Assembly (NCBI RefSeq): GCF_009002475.1
Contig: NZ_AP019860.1
Coordinates: 6,338,501-6,402,500 of the forward strand
Source: Candidatus Uabimicrobium amorphum
Lineage (GTDB): Bacteria > Planctomycetota > Uabimicrobiia > Uabimicrobiales > Uabimicrobiaceae
Direction of reading: 5' to 3'
Length of the DNA: 64,000 bases
The stretch's first letter is position 1. The number at the start of each line of letters is the position of its first letter. A model generated the notes under the pieces. That model was not told the DNA's origin, did not search any database, and worked only from the letters and a program-made list of their open reading frames with translations. The position numbers were made by a program, and so were the translations under genes. Of this stretch, positions 30,301 through 38,051 are shown one piece after another.

Positions 30301-30900
30301 CTGTGCTGTAAACTCTCGTTGAAGACGGATTGTTTGCCATTGTATTTGTATGTTACTATCGCTAATTTTTATGTGAACATGAGCATTGGATTCTGCTAGA
30401 GATATGATTTCACGATGGTGTAACTTCGATAATGTGTTTTTGTATGGTACAGGTATATCTTGCGGTGAAGTAATTACTTCATGATTTTGTGTGAAGCGAA
30501 TTTTTACAATTGGTTTTGGGGTTGATACATGTAGAGCGTACCAACGCTCATTTACATTTATAAAACTCTCTTGATTTGTCAGTAAACTTTTTATGGGAAA
30601 AGATTCGCGATCTTTTTCACTAAGGGGTTGTACTTGAAAACGAAAAGGCGAATAGATCTTTGAGACAACCGCCACAACGTACTTTTGTGGCGGTTGTTTC
30701 TTTAAGTCTCGACTAAAAAACTCAGGGGCAACACATACAAAATCTCCGAGTTGTGTTTTATTAATAAATGAAGAAGGGGATTCCAAAATAATAGACTTTT
30801 TACCCGCCATTATTACCTCGTGATCAAAATAAATTCTCTTTCCTAAATCTCCCCATACGGTAGTCAGTAACAGTAAAAATAATACACATGCATGTTTCAT
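24343..30900 (-). CDS. Giant exported caspase-like protease with propellers on both sides of the C14 domain (class A)
   Basis: 2185 residues, the largest protein here. The signal peptide is MKHACVLFLLLLTTVWG and GGAG precedes the ATG. Unlike the other class A members, the catalytic domain is central. Residues about 20-230 are unassigned, about 240-560 form degenerate WD40 blades, and C14 spans about 630-880 with H711 in YSGHG and C750 in LDCCASGS. HEAT-like helices (about 900-1040) and the shared helical linker (about 1080-1140) come next, then a long WD40 array (about 1150-2030). The tail is acidic and Glu-rich. Sitting 12 bp behind the caspase gene upstream, it is the last gene of a five-gene operon. 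Its size and the double propeller suggest a scaffold with large binding surfaces; partners are unknown. Confidence 0.92.
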   Translation of the reverse strand: MKHACVLFLLLLTTVWGDLGKRIYFDHEVIMAGKKSIILESPSSFINKTQLGDFVCVAPEFFSRDLKKQPPQKYVVAVVSKIYSPFRFQVQPLSEKDRESFPIKSLLTNQESFINVNERWYALHVSTPKPIVKIRFTQNHEVITSPQDIPVPYKNTLSKLHHREIISLAESNAHVHIKISDSNIQIQWQTIRLQREFTAQQQDELYKYFVRAKRYIHLLSVKAPRNFSQSNVRLVGLQQNKQNSNGIVYQQARPYFRLHKGNIRYMIVDTKKQLVASASDQDVILWDATQLQKICSWDIDDRVSSLCFDEQQNLYCSLQKTVVLLHREGSISPIFKTKRRIRYINILNKKMLVQTERHAWLWDLNKSISLGKLKFPNVLFIDDTTCISYEDDYIALIDLLTMKTISDIELDDDIEEKYGWLTISSNKDEIIYANTNRDIMRCKIQNRQIIAPILVRVSNKFDWFIVDSQNNLHFWNRSTFGRSNFGNIVLLDGNRKVYTKGSAIYFDSPAKTVELYPNQFVGIEAIECKGFSPMVIYWDKDLQPQIVNTEKPKQIDESRFLMATQKIQQSGVIRTFLAYGQVNWQDVLSENQKSKAIIVRRPREWNVFDLHWKVKTQKPHVYQESITQYKKQCAVVVGIGKYQFSDEFPNLKNPATDARALANLLKTKFHFSQVIELIDSEKSINAENIWQSLEKLKNDSPDALLFFYSGHGIPGYFGPTHDGSWISYRKLIGKINDCGARHNLLILDCCASGSIFKTASHPQKTHPQFPYTSSFRRVFLSRGFQVITSGTGNEKVLDYVESSQRYSPFAQLLFQKLQTPALHGRLLASELGQYIYNKQVSENEQNVLQAANYKRLYNNNGEFTFFSKPTFPDATIVQVLNSKDSRLNPLKISSCKIIEQRILNEKNTEKRERLIQLIIPELKSMLGEKDLQGSAIELIAKLAEQKVSSEFSMVIDDISQLLNTREDLSNVALKCLDKIRMYATKTTVSHMEKYVLSMRRNQNILRLMDNSFFSKQQRKAMAKAAMYSLEKQNTVKHFSELFDEVMSYQHLLAHQKHYREKIKKLESEGRRLAMRAAQLQKNKQSFPAKMFAAKATGLCGFAEQRLDQSSSDWQDASQVIFTPQQHLSGGQSVRLLWQSPVSRHHDKPIRYLLCSEDNKRIVSACENMIKVWNWQRKTVEATFYQPQKSICALAFSDNVVISAQEDGSLTVWYIDTQEKETWSTTLNFRISALAISPDEKFVVAGDYNGQILVWELNTRKLYAQRKIHLSDIKHIIFNSKNDRFISCGSDDKIYQLQTGNGKIEELFQYNKQNTSILDIALYRGKIATISEDQVVRIYTEGNSTPQMLFHSNGNHHFIRFCEPNYILLGGNKKIQIYDPMSGIALQEYNYTERITAMIRYCDTSLVIHRGHVKRSTQYNLLLGTNIGIIDTINVHKKSSIFAEKKHAHRTVESVVFHPDGETIYTGNVTGEVIKWNLPTHTHEVIARLDNKIIQLGVIDFPLQQKTQLFIANQSKQLLVVDDNRNGKKHKKTLCHKAQIADFCFLPDKQKVISVDHVGTLKLWQAQDKYQFVKKQDLNDGILSLATAKYPKPSRDKGANENFNIKLFTGHASRINLYEVSLPTSEKKLPEEFVKSQRETEIKYESSIETNSAVLSLCANEMFLVAGLANGEVLIFEKIDPEFTQEKAFKKIKTFTHGGRIRVVKIFGNILVSGSTNGTIQICDINSKEIIDTIYAHEGWVNDIDFNLANQMLVSVGADGFVKLWDLTIHLQIGNYNADYYESEDLEDSEDTMSSIKHLAISPTSSMIVSYHQSRTLVISDVQMRFSPKRINTDIDVTCIAFRQDGKIFACGTMPGYVFVYDQSGKLLAKFSAHKDMIKYITFSKDGKTMSTTSEDRTIHIWDYQKWEAPVMSLPAYAPYSPQENQKRVSSPDGRTIALINTDNSIDIVREGKRFPFHFAKQSRNIDHVALSSHNQGYPQILAYSQGEIIHICNVDLQKTFVTIKIKNIATLAVHHKGTLLAVGKIDGDIDLYDIPAIPRYAKYLNNNIYYFDNEHLRFDNTNSLLTQSKNFAFMSLSPNKPLAISLQKDISLQEKNRLKFWLNMYIWSCPIPGTIPTQEQIKSQEQIDWGGLYITSLYNSLPKNKETLEMIYHMPSTGIQIEEYELEEYKLKLESENMPVDSTVK

Positions 30901-30912
30901 AACAACTCCAGT

Positions 30913-33900
30913 TTATTTTAGAAATAAGTTTATTAGGTGAAAGCGAATCTCTCCACGATTATTAAACTGATAATGCTGTGTGTATGTAAAGTAATTTGGC
31001 ATTTTTACTTTGCAAATTTTAATCGCATTACCTTGAGCAACAGCTAGTTCTTGCGAATTTTTAGAAAAGGCTAGTTTTACAGGAAAACGAACGGGAATGT
31101 TACATAACCTACGAAAAGTAGTTGGTTGCCAAACTTCTACCTGTTCGCGGTATACAACTGCCAGTTTTTCTCCGCTATTGTCGACTATACAGGTAACAAA
31201 GTCGCTCCTTAACGGAAAAGAATAATGTTTTTGTGAATTTATTTTTTGTATTTGCAAATGTGAATTTTTCTTGCTCACATGTGTATCGCGATTTTCGTTC
31301 CACCACGACTTTGGTGCACTTGTATTGATGATAAGATGTATCTTTTCCATACCGCTATTTAAATTCCATATTTTGCTACTGTATTTTCCATCTACCAGTA
31401 TGGTATTCACATCTCCTACAAAAAACATTCCCTCGATTTGTTGTTTGGTTTGAATACGTTTTTCATTGTTTGTTTTGTGTAAACAAATTTCCCCATTACT
31501 GCTTGCTGTTAGAATACTATGATTATCAAAAGCTTTTATCATGGTAATCGCCGACAAATGGCACCGTTTGATTATTTGCCATTTTGATGTATTTGAGTGA
31601 TAACGGTGCAAAAACCCTTTATTATCACCAGCAATAATTTTTTTATTTGTAAAGCACACTGCACTTACAACAAACGGACAATGAATTTCCTGCTTTAAAC
31701 TGGGCATATGTATACGCCATTTGCGTATACACTGATCGCTATGCAAAGTATACAACAGTGAATCGTGTTGTAATACCTGCAAAGCAATAGAGCTTTCCGT
31801 AGTGATCTCTGTTAAAAGATCAGCATCTTTCCAGAGTTGGATTTGCCCATTGCTAAATGTAGCTATACATAAACTTTTGTTTTGCGATATTTTCAGTGGC
31901 TTTTCATTAAATTTAGGAAGTGGTGGCCATGCTTGTGGTAGTTTTTGGTGCAAAAACATTAAAAATTGACGATGTGTCATAGGATTTTCATAACGCCAGT
32001 GGTGTTTTTCTTGTTGTGGCGTGCAAATTTTTATACCAGTTGTTGTTTTATAGGCAAAACTATCGCCGTGTATTATGAAATTGGTAACATTGCGTCCTAG
32101 GGCTTTGATCTGTTTCTTGCTCCACATGAACAAGGTTTTTTGATCGTCGCGTATTAAAAGACAATTGGAGCACCATTGTAGGCGCGTTATTTTTTGATCA
32201 GAGCAATGATAATATTTTTCTACCCGATTTTCTTTTACTAAAAACATACCAATTCTTCCATCATCTGTAGAAAAAGCCAGAACATTTTTGGAAGGGTGAA
32301 AGGCGACATCTGTAGCCTGTAGAGGAAGTGTTTTTCTGTACATCAATGTATGTGCATTCCATAATTCAACGCGTTTTGAGTTATAAACAACCGCAAGTAA
32401 TTTTCGATTACCACTAATAGAAAATGAAATCTTTTGAGCTTGTTCACTGTTTTTTGAAGAAATGATTTTGCCACTCTTTGTTCCAAGAAAATAATGATCA
32501 TTTGTTGCGGCAATAGCAAATGTTGGTGACACTAGAAATATATTATTTATTAGGCTTTGATTTTTGATATCAAAGATACACAATTCGCCATTTTTTGTAA
32601 TCGTTAGGAGTTGATGGTTGTAAATAGCTACATCGTAAATGGATGAATGGTGCTCTGCTAATACAACTTCTACCTTATTCGGCTCATAATAAACCACTTT
32701 GTGTTTGCCTTGTACACAGACAATGCCTTTTTGCCACGGCAAGATACGCTTTATTTTAGGGAAATAATTTTTATTTCTCTTGGGATATGAAATCACAGCG
32801 GTTTGCAAATGATAAAAAATAATTTCGCCTTGTGATGTTACGCTACAGATTTTATTAATTCCTACAAATACAAATTTTTCTAGACCTAGAGGAAGGTTGT
32901 GTATTTGACGCGCGAATCGATCGCCATGCGGATAACAATATAACTGCTGGTTTCCAACCAAAACATATATATCATTGCTGTGAGTAAATTGTATTTTCTG
33001 AGCTTGCTCTAAACGAAAAGAATGTGTTTGTTGAAAACGATCTACATCCCAAATCTGTAATTCATTTTTGAAGAGAACAGCTAAGGTTTTCGCATCTTGT
33101 GAAAGCGCAACATCCACAACAGCTATATTTTTTTGTAAATGATATGCCAGCTTATTTTTGCGCCAAACCTTGATATTGTTTCCTTTATCCACCGAAACCA
33201 AAGTGTTTTTTTGCGCTAACAAACGGTGTATGGAATAACTATGGTGACGCTGGGCAACCGAACTTTTTTCTAAAGATATACTTGGCTTCTCTTCATTTAA
33301 AATATCGAGTGCTTGTTGCCATTCACGACTACCTTGACGAAGTAGCGGCGGAAAATCTTTACTTTCTCCTAAAAATCCCAAAGCACAAGCAGAGATAAAC
33401 TTTGCGGCAAAATAATCTTTTTGTTGATATTTTTTACGCGCCGTTTCAACAAACCACTTACCTTTTTTATAACGATCTTGTAACTGCCGTTGATGCTGTT
33501 TCAAAACGTTTGGCGCTTCTTTTTCAAACCATTCATAGAACAAACGTTCACGCTCGCAACATAATATTTTCTGAGATTTTTCGTTAGCAGATTGCTTGAT
33601 CTGTAAAATGTCTTTTTCCATACGTCTTTTTTGATTGTTGATAATCACCAATAATTCTTGCGGCATGGAAGATATTTTTCGCTCCCAATTACGTCGTAAT
33701 TCTATTAGATATTTTTCAAAAGATCTCTCTGCTTTAGAGTTGGCGTAAATATGCAAACTTCCCAAACATTTTGCAACAAGTTCAGTATATGGCTTTTTTT
33801 GCTCCAATAATGCGGTAAGAAGTGGTATTGCCATACGTAATTGAGTCACCTCTTTACCATAACTCTGAGCAATTTTATTAATAAAAGCCATCGCTGCTCT

Positions 33901-35319
33901 TTGCGAATACGAGTCTGGTTCAAGTAGTTTTACGACATGCGGTATGGCACTACGTGCCAAAGCTATGCGATCTTCTTTTTTAGGTGTTTGCAAAATAAAT
34001 TCCAGCAACGATGTGCAGCCGGAACTGCGCATTTGTGCATATTTTTTATCGGTTAGATATAATGGCGCTAATAGCTTGGGGTTTAGGACTTTGTGCGCAG
34101 GGAAAAACATAAAATCCCCCTCGCCACCTAAGGATCCATAGCGAGGGGCTTGTGAAGCTTCTATGCGTTTATCATTTACTAGCTGATAGCCCATGTAATA
34201 TCCAAGATCAGACGCCAACTGAACACCGTCTTCGCGACCCGTAAGACCACGTAGCGCTTGTAGGAAAACAGCGGTGAATGGGGAATGCCCTTGGCTATCT
34301 TTGGTAAGTTTGGCGTAGCGTGTTAACGCACTAATCGTATCTGCTACCGCTTCACTACCTGCGCCAGCAGTGATTACCTGAAAAGTGCGTCGTCTAAATA
34401 CACGTGATAAATTGTTTCCACCGCCAAACTCGATCTCTTTTTTTGCTAGATCCAAAAACTGCGGGCGATAGTGTCCCTGTAACAGCGAACCACTAAAACA
34501 ACAATCTAAAACCATCAATGTGTGATGTGCTTTAGCTTTATGCAACTTAGATGCAATATTTGTCAAAGATAAAAAACTTTTCTTTGTAGAATTACTAGCC
34601 ACGATGTGTCCTGGAACGCCATGACCAGCATAAAAGAAGAATAAGGCATCTTGTGGACTCACGCTCTTTACTAGTTTATCTAAATATCTCCGGATAACTT
34701 CGCGAGTAATTTTTTTAACAGAAATGGTAATTCCAGAAGTATCTACATTGTCAGGATTTTTATCAACAAGTAATACAACTTTTTCAAAACCATAACGTTG
34801 TTTAAGAACTAAAGCAATCGCCGCCGCATCAAAATGAGGTCCATTGAGATTTCCGTAATTGTCATAATTGTTAATACCAATTAACAAAGCATGACGCTTT
34901 TCATACTTAAGCCCTTGGCGAAAATCAGCACTAGTTCCCAAAACGCTAATGCCTCCTAGGTTCACTAACTGCGAAATGGCACGTGTACGGTTTTTTGGGG
35001 AAGACGACAAAGAACCGATAGCCATATCGACATTTTTCGCATAAATTTTTTGGGCATAAGGAAAAACATCGCGGTCAATTTTTTGCAGTGCGTTTAAGGC
35101 CATTTGACGCACAGAGGAATCTGTATCATACAAAGCAGCAAGGAGCGCTGGAACCGCACGTTCTACACGATGTTTTTGTAACTTTTTAATCGCATGAATT
35201 TTTATATTTACATCGCGATGCTTTAGGTTTGCTAACCACGAGTCTAGTTCCTTATCTGTGTATTGTTGCGCTAGTATTGTCGCTATTAGTATAAAAAGTA
35301 GTAGGTAATATTTTGACAT
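30913..35319 (-). CDS. Exported caspase-like (C14) protease with HEAT repeats and degenerate propeller (class A)
   Basis: About 1468 residues from the ATG at 35319, where the signal peptide MSKYYLLLFILIATILAQ begins; a longer frame would overlap the upstream gene by 43 bases and place polar residues before the signal. Two clear HEAT repeats follow (residues 25-95, VPALLAALYDTDSSVRQMAL). The C14 domain (about 130-420) has H233 in YAGHG and C274 in LDCCFSGS. A second helical region, the class A linker (about 625-690) and a long beta-propeller region to the C-terminus complete it. The blades are more degenerate than in the plus-strand relatives, with few clean WD endings. The ribosome site is weak, which suits coupling to the metacaspase-like gene 11 bp upstream. 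Confidence 0.9.
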   Translation of the reverse strand: MSKYYLLLFILIATILAQQYTDKELDSWLANLKHRDVNIKIHAIKKLQKHRVERAVPALLAALYDTDSSVRQMALNALQKIDRDVFPYAQKIYAKNVDMAIGSLSSSPKNRTRAISQLVNLGGISVLGTSADFRQGLKYEKRHALLIGINNYDNYGNLNGPHFDAAAIALVLKQRYGFEKVVLLVDKNPDNVDTSGITISVKKITREVIRRYLDKLVKSVSPQDALFFFYAGHGVPGHIVASNSTKKSFLSLTNIASKLHKAKAHHTLMVLDCCFSGSLLQGHYRPQFLDLAKKEIEFGGGNNLSRVFRRRTFQVITAGAGSEAVADTISALTRYAKLTKDSQGHSPFTAVFLQALRGLTGREDGVQLASDLGYYMGYQLVNDKRIEASQAPRYGSLGGEGDFMFFPAHKVLNPKLLAPLYLTDKKYAQMRSSGCTSLLEFILQTPKKEDRIALARSAIPHVVKLLEPDSYSQRAAMAFINKIAQSYGKEVTQLRMAIPLLTALLEQKKPYTELVAKCLGSLHIYANSKAERSFEKYLIELRRNWERKISSMPQELLVIINNQKRRMEKDILQIKQSANEKSQKILCCERERLFYEWFEKEAPNVLKQHQRQLQDRYKKGKWFVETARKKYQQKDYFAAKFISACALGFLGESKDFPPLLRQGSREWQQALDILNEEKPSISLEKSSVAQRHHSYSIHRLLAQKNTLVSVDKGNNIKVWRKNKLAYHLQKNIAVVDVALSQDAKTLAVLFKNELQIWDVDRFQQTHSFRLEQAQKIQFTHSNDIYVLVGNQQLYCYPHGDRFARQIHNLPLGLEKFVFVGINKICSVTSQGEIIFYHLQTAVISYPKRNKNYFPKIKRILPWQKGIVCVQGKHKVVYYEPNKVEVVLAEHHSSIYDVAIYNHQLLTITKNGELCIFDIKNQSLINNIFLVSPTFAIAATNDHYFLGTKSGKIISSKNSEQAQKISFSISGNRKLLAVVYNSKRVELWNAHTLMYRKTLPLQATDVAFHPSKNVLAFSTDDGRIGMFLVKENRVEKYYHCSDQKITRLQWCSNCLLIRDDQKTLFMWSKKQIKALGRNVTNFIIHGDSFAYKTTTGIKICTPQQEKHHWRYENPMTHRQFLMFLHQKLPQAWPPLPKFNEKPLKISQNKSLCIATFSNGQIQLWKDADLLTEITTESSIALQVLQHDSLLYTLHSDQCIRKWRIHMPSLKQEIHCPFVVSAVCFTNKKIIAGDNKGFLHRYHSNTSKWQIIKRCHLSAITMIKAFDNHSILTASSNGEICLHKTNNEKRIQTKQQIEGMFFVGDVNTILVDGKYSSKIWNLNSGMEKIHLIINTSAPKSWWNENRDTHVSKKNSHLQIQKINSQKHYSFPLRSDFVTCIVDNSGEKLAVVYREQVEVWQPTTFRRLCNIPVRFPVKLAFSKNSQELAVAQGNAIKICKVKMPNYFTYTQHYQFNNRGEIRFHLINLFLK

Positions 35320-35330
35320 TGGTTTTGTCT

Positions 35331-37448
35331 TTATTCGCCAGTAGTAATCCATCTTTTTGTTAGTACTGTCCATCGAGGTGGTTGTTTTAATAGACGAGCC
35401 CTTTTACAGAAAGCACCAAATGTAGAGCGTTTTTTACTAAATACACTTTGAAATAACAAATTACCAATGACAGTCTGTTCTGTTTCAGATATTTTTTGTG
35501 CGCGACTTTTGCTAAGAGAATGAAGTTCGAGTTCACTAAAGTCCTGATGAATACTGGAAACAATTATTTTGAGTGTTTCTCTTCCATTTTCGTCTAGTGA
35601 TTCTAGCTCTAAGCCACTCAATATTCTTTTTTGGCCAGGGCCAACAGAAATTTCCACATCATCAGGGACTGACTTTGGCGGGTATAGCACCTGAATTTGT
35701 AACGAGCTATCGATATAAATCACATGAGGGTATACATCGCTATCGGTATTGTTATGAAATAAAAAACCAATTTGCCTTAAATCTTCGAACGAAGGCATTT
35801 CATCATCAATCGCTACTATCTCATCGATGTCATCACTTTCATCTATTTCCTCAAGATCCACTAAGTCCACCGTAAACCCGTTCCATTCTTCTATTGGGTT
35901 TAGAGTAATGAGGTTGTATGCCTTTCCCATGTGTAACAATATATCTTCTAACTTCAAACAACTTTGTTTGCTATTGTTTAAGAGAACAGGACCAAACCCT
36001 TTTGGCTCATGATTTTTAGAAATAGGAGAAGAATCTAAAATATTGTCACCTTGAGCCCAGACAACAGCAGCTTTCTTTTTTCCTACTCGGAGTATAGCAT
36101 CTGCTTTTTGTAGTTTTGATACCATCTTAACCGCATTTACCTCTTCAAGTTGTTTTAATGTGGCAGATAATAGTGGATGATGTGCTGTAAAATACTCAAA
36201 ACTAATTGCTTTCCTATGGAGTTCCTCATTATAGAACTCGTGCTCTATAAACAATTGCAGTCGTAAATCGCCATAGTTATGTAGTAGCTCTAACGCTTTC
36301 CAGTTTTTTGTTACATGTCTAATATGTGTATTGTTACTGAGTAGCGGATGCATTTCTCGAGGAAAGTGATGAGTAATGTCACCTTTGTTACGGATGACTT
36401 TAGCAATACTTGAAAAAGGAGAACAATCGATAAGCTTTACTAGTAGGTATTTCTTCGGAAGATTTGTTCCTATTTTTAAGACTTCATCAGGAGGCAACAA
36501 ACAAAAAATAGACCCTTTGCTAAAGTTGTGTAAAGAGCCACGATTTAAAAAGACGCGTTTTTTTCTCTGTTGTACTTTGGTGACTTTTGCCATTTTTGGT
36601 AAGATTTGTAATTGTTTAGCGAACACTATTTTTTGTTTGTTACCTGATAATGTTGGCGATGGTGTCCAGGGGATTTGGGCGTAGTAAGAGTGAATCTTTT
36701 CAAAAAGCCATTGGTATGTAATTGTTTGTTGTTTTGCTTCTTCTATTGCTTTGACAAGGTGAAAAGTGAGAAGACCAAATGTTTTTCCGCTAATTTTATC
36801 CACGTATTCAGGTTCTTTTTCATATGAATGGCATGCAGACAAAAATACCATCCCTGGAATAGCCTCATGCTTTTCCACTTCCATCTTTGCTGTTTGCGAC
36901 AATAGCGAAAAGGGTCTTTCCAAATTACGCATCTTTGTACTGCCACGATTTCCTGATCCAGAGTGGCAACAATCAAAAATCATGGTTACATGAGCTTTAA
37001 GAGCTGTTAAGTTTTGTAATACTTGATGAATTTCATCATCAATAATATCTCCTTCGCCCTGTAGAGTACTGTTATAGGTTAAAATAGTTTCATCAAAACC
37101 ATCCGCTTCATCTCCATCAGGACCATCTTTTTTTAAAGAACCATGTCCGCTAAAAAAAATGATGATTTGCGTTGAAGGCTTTTTTGCGTATTGTGACAAC
37201 TTGTCGAGTTCTTTTAAAATGGTTTCTCGTGTTGCTTCTTCATTGATTAAAGTTGTGATATTATCTACAGAAAAATGCGTTTTGAGCATGTTTTTTACAA
37301 TAGAAACATCATTTTCGCAACCATCAAGCCAATATTTCTTTGGTAAATTCTCATATTTATTAATACCGATGAGCAGTGCTTTAGTTTTTGAATTTTGCGC
37401 CAGCAGGGGATAAATGAACAATACTAAAAATATCGCAATTTTATACAT
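35331..37448 (-). CDS. Exported metacaspase-like C14 protease, short form (class B)
   Basis: 705 residues with signal peptide MYKIAIFLVLFIYPLLAQ and AGGAG five bases before the ATG. The C14 domain (about 20-265) has H102 in FSGHG and C161 in DCCHSGS. Just after the His comes an acidic segment DGPDGDEADGFDE, as in type I metacaspases, where such residues help bind calcium. The shared class B block FLNRGSLHNFSKGSIFCL follows at about 296-316. The C-terminus (about 560-660, with LYPPKSV and GRETLKIIVSS) resembles DUF4384. It is the only class B member without a propeller, so it may show the basic layout. Middle gene of the five-gene operon, between a pseudopilin-like gene and a caspase-WD40 gene. 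Confidence 0.92.
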   Translation of the reverse strand: MYKIAIFLVLFIYPLLAQNSKTKALLIGINKYENLPKKYWLDGCENDVSIVKNMLKTHFSVDNITTLINEEATRETILKELDKLSQYAKKPSTQIIIFFSGHGSLKKDGPDGDEADGFDETILTYNSTLQGEGDIIDDEIHQVLQNLTALKAHVTMIFDCCHSGSGNRGSTKMRNLERPFSLLSQTAKMEVEKHEAIPGMVFLSACHSYEKEPEYVDKISGKTFGLLTFHLVKAIEEAKQQTITYQWLFEKIHSYYAQIPWTPSPTLSGNKQKIVFAKQLQILPKMAKVTKVQQRKKRVFLNRGSLHNFSKGSIFCLLPPDEVLKIGTNLPKKYLLVKLIDCSPFSSIAKVIRNKGDITHHFPREMHPLLSNNTHIRHVTKNWKALELLHNYGDLRLQLFIEHEFYNEELHRKAISFEYFTAHHPLLSATLKQLEEVNAVKMVSKLQKADAILRVGKKKAAVVWAQGDNILDSSPISKNHEPKGFGPVLLNNSKQSCLKLEDILLHMGKAYNLITLNPIEEWNGFTVDLVDLEEIDESDDIDEIVAIDDEMPSFEDLRQIGFLFHNNTDSDVYPHVIYIDSSLQIQVLYPPKSVPDDVEISVGPGQKRILSGLELESLDENGRETLKIIVSSIHQDFSELELHSLSKSRAQKISETEQTVIGNLLFQSVFSKKRSTFGAFCKRARLLKQPPRWTVLTKRWITTGE

Positions 37449-37460
37449 AAAAACTCCTAT

Positions 37461-38051
37461 CTAGTTTGAAAGAGGATCATAAAAGTAGGAGAGATCGATT
37501 TTTGATGTTCTTGCGTGATCGACATGCCCATCCAAAAACAGGAAATTAACAACTTCTCCAAATTCGTGATTTTCTCGAAAACCATCGTTCCAATCGTCAG
37601 CAACTATTGGAGTCGTTTGTGTATCTTCTGTCAAACGAAATATTCCTGGATATTGGGACTGATTTTTATTTTTACGCCCGGCGTAACTACAAGGACCATC
37701 ACTATCACCTTCGCCTTGTACTTGTGCCAAATCTTCTCCATGATTATTGGAGTCTTGCGTTCCCGGACAAAGATAAACTTGTGGTTCGACTAATATCCTT
37801 TCTTTGTACAAGGCTACTACAAATTCCTCGCCATTGGCTTGTGGATATCTTACATGTCTTCCAATGTAACCTAGATACACTTGGAATCCTTTACCTATCT
37901 GAGCTAAATTTGCTTCACATTTTATAGCAAGAGCTTTGTTTTTTACAGATTTTAGAGGTATCATAAGACTAATTGCAAGGATCGCAATGAACACCAACAA
38001 AAATATAACATCAAAAAGTGTAGTTCCTTTTTTCATATTGCGTCCACTCAT
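37461..38051 (-). CDS. Type IV pilin/pseudopilin-like protein, DUF1559-like ending
   Basis: 196 residues. The N-terminus MKKGTTLFDVIFLLVFIAIL has the prepilin layout (basic residues, Gly, hydrophobic helix). It departs from the standard cleavage site: Thr follows the Gly where Phe is usual, and Asp replaces Glu at position 5. The C-terminus has VNFLFLDGHVDHA, the H/DG signature seen in the many pseudopilin-like DUF1559 proteins of Planctomycetota. The start at 38051 directly abuts the upstream stop and has GGAG eight bases before it; a second ATG at 38036 is possible. It would sit in the inner membrane or a pseudopilus. Its place between CHAT and metacaspase-like genes is unusual. Confidence 0.8.
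   Translation of the reverse strand: MSGRNMKKGTTLFDVIFLLVFIAILAISLMIPLKSVKNKALAIKCEANLAQIGKGFQVYLGYIGRHVRYPQANGEEFVVALYKERILVEPQVYLCPGTQDSNNHGEDLAQVQGEGDSDGPCSYAGRKNKNQSQYPGIFRLTEDTQTTPIVADDWNDGFRENHEFGEVVNFLFLDGHVDHARTSKIDLSYFYDPLSN

Noticed and set aside
35320..35373. Upstream start for the caspase-like gene ending at 30913
   Set aside because: It would overlap the preceding gene and put polar residues ahead of the signal peptide that begins at 35319.
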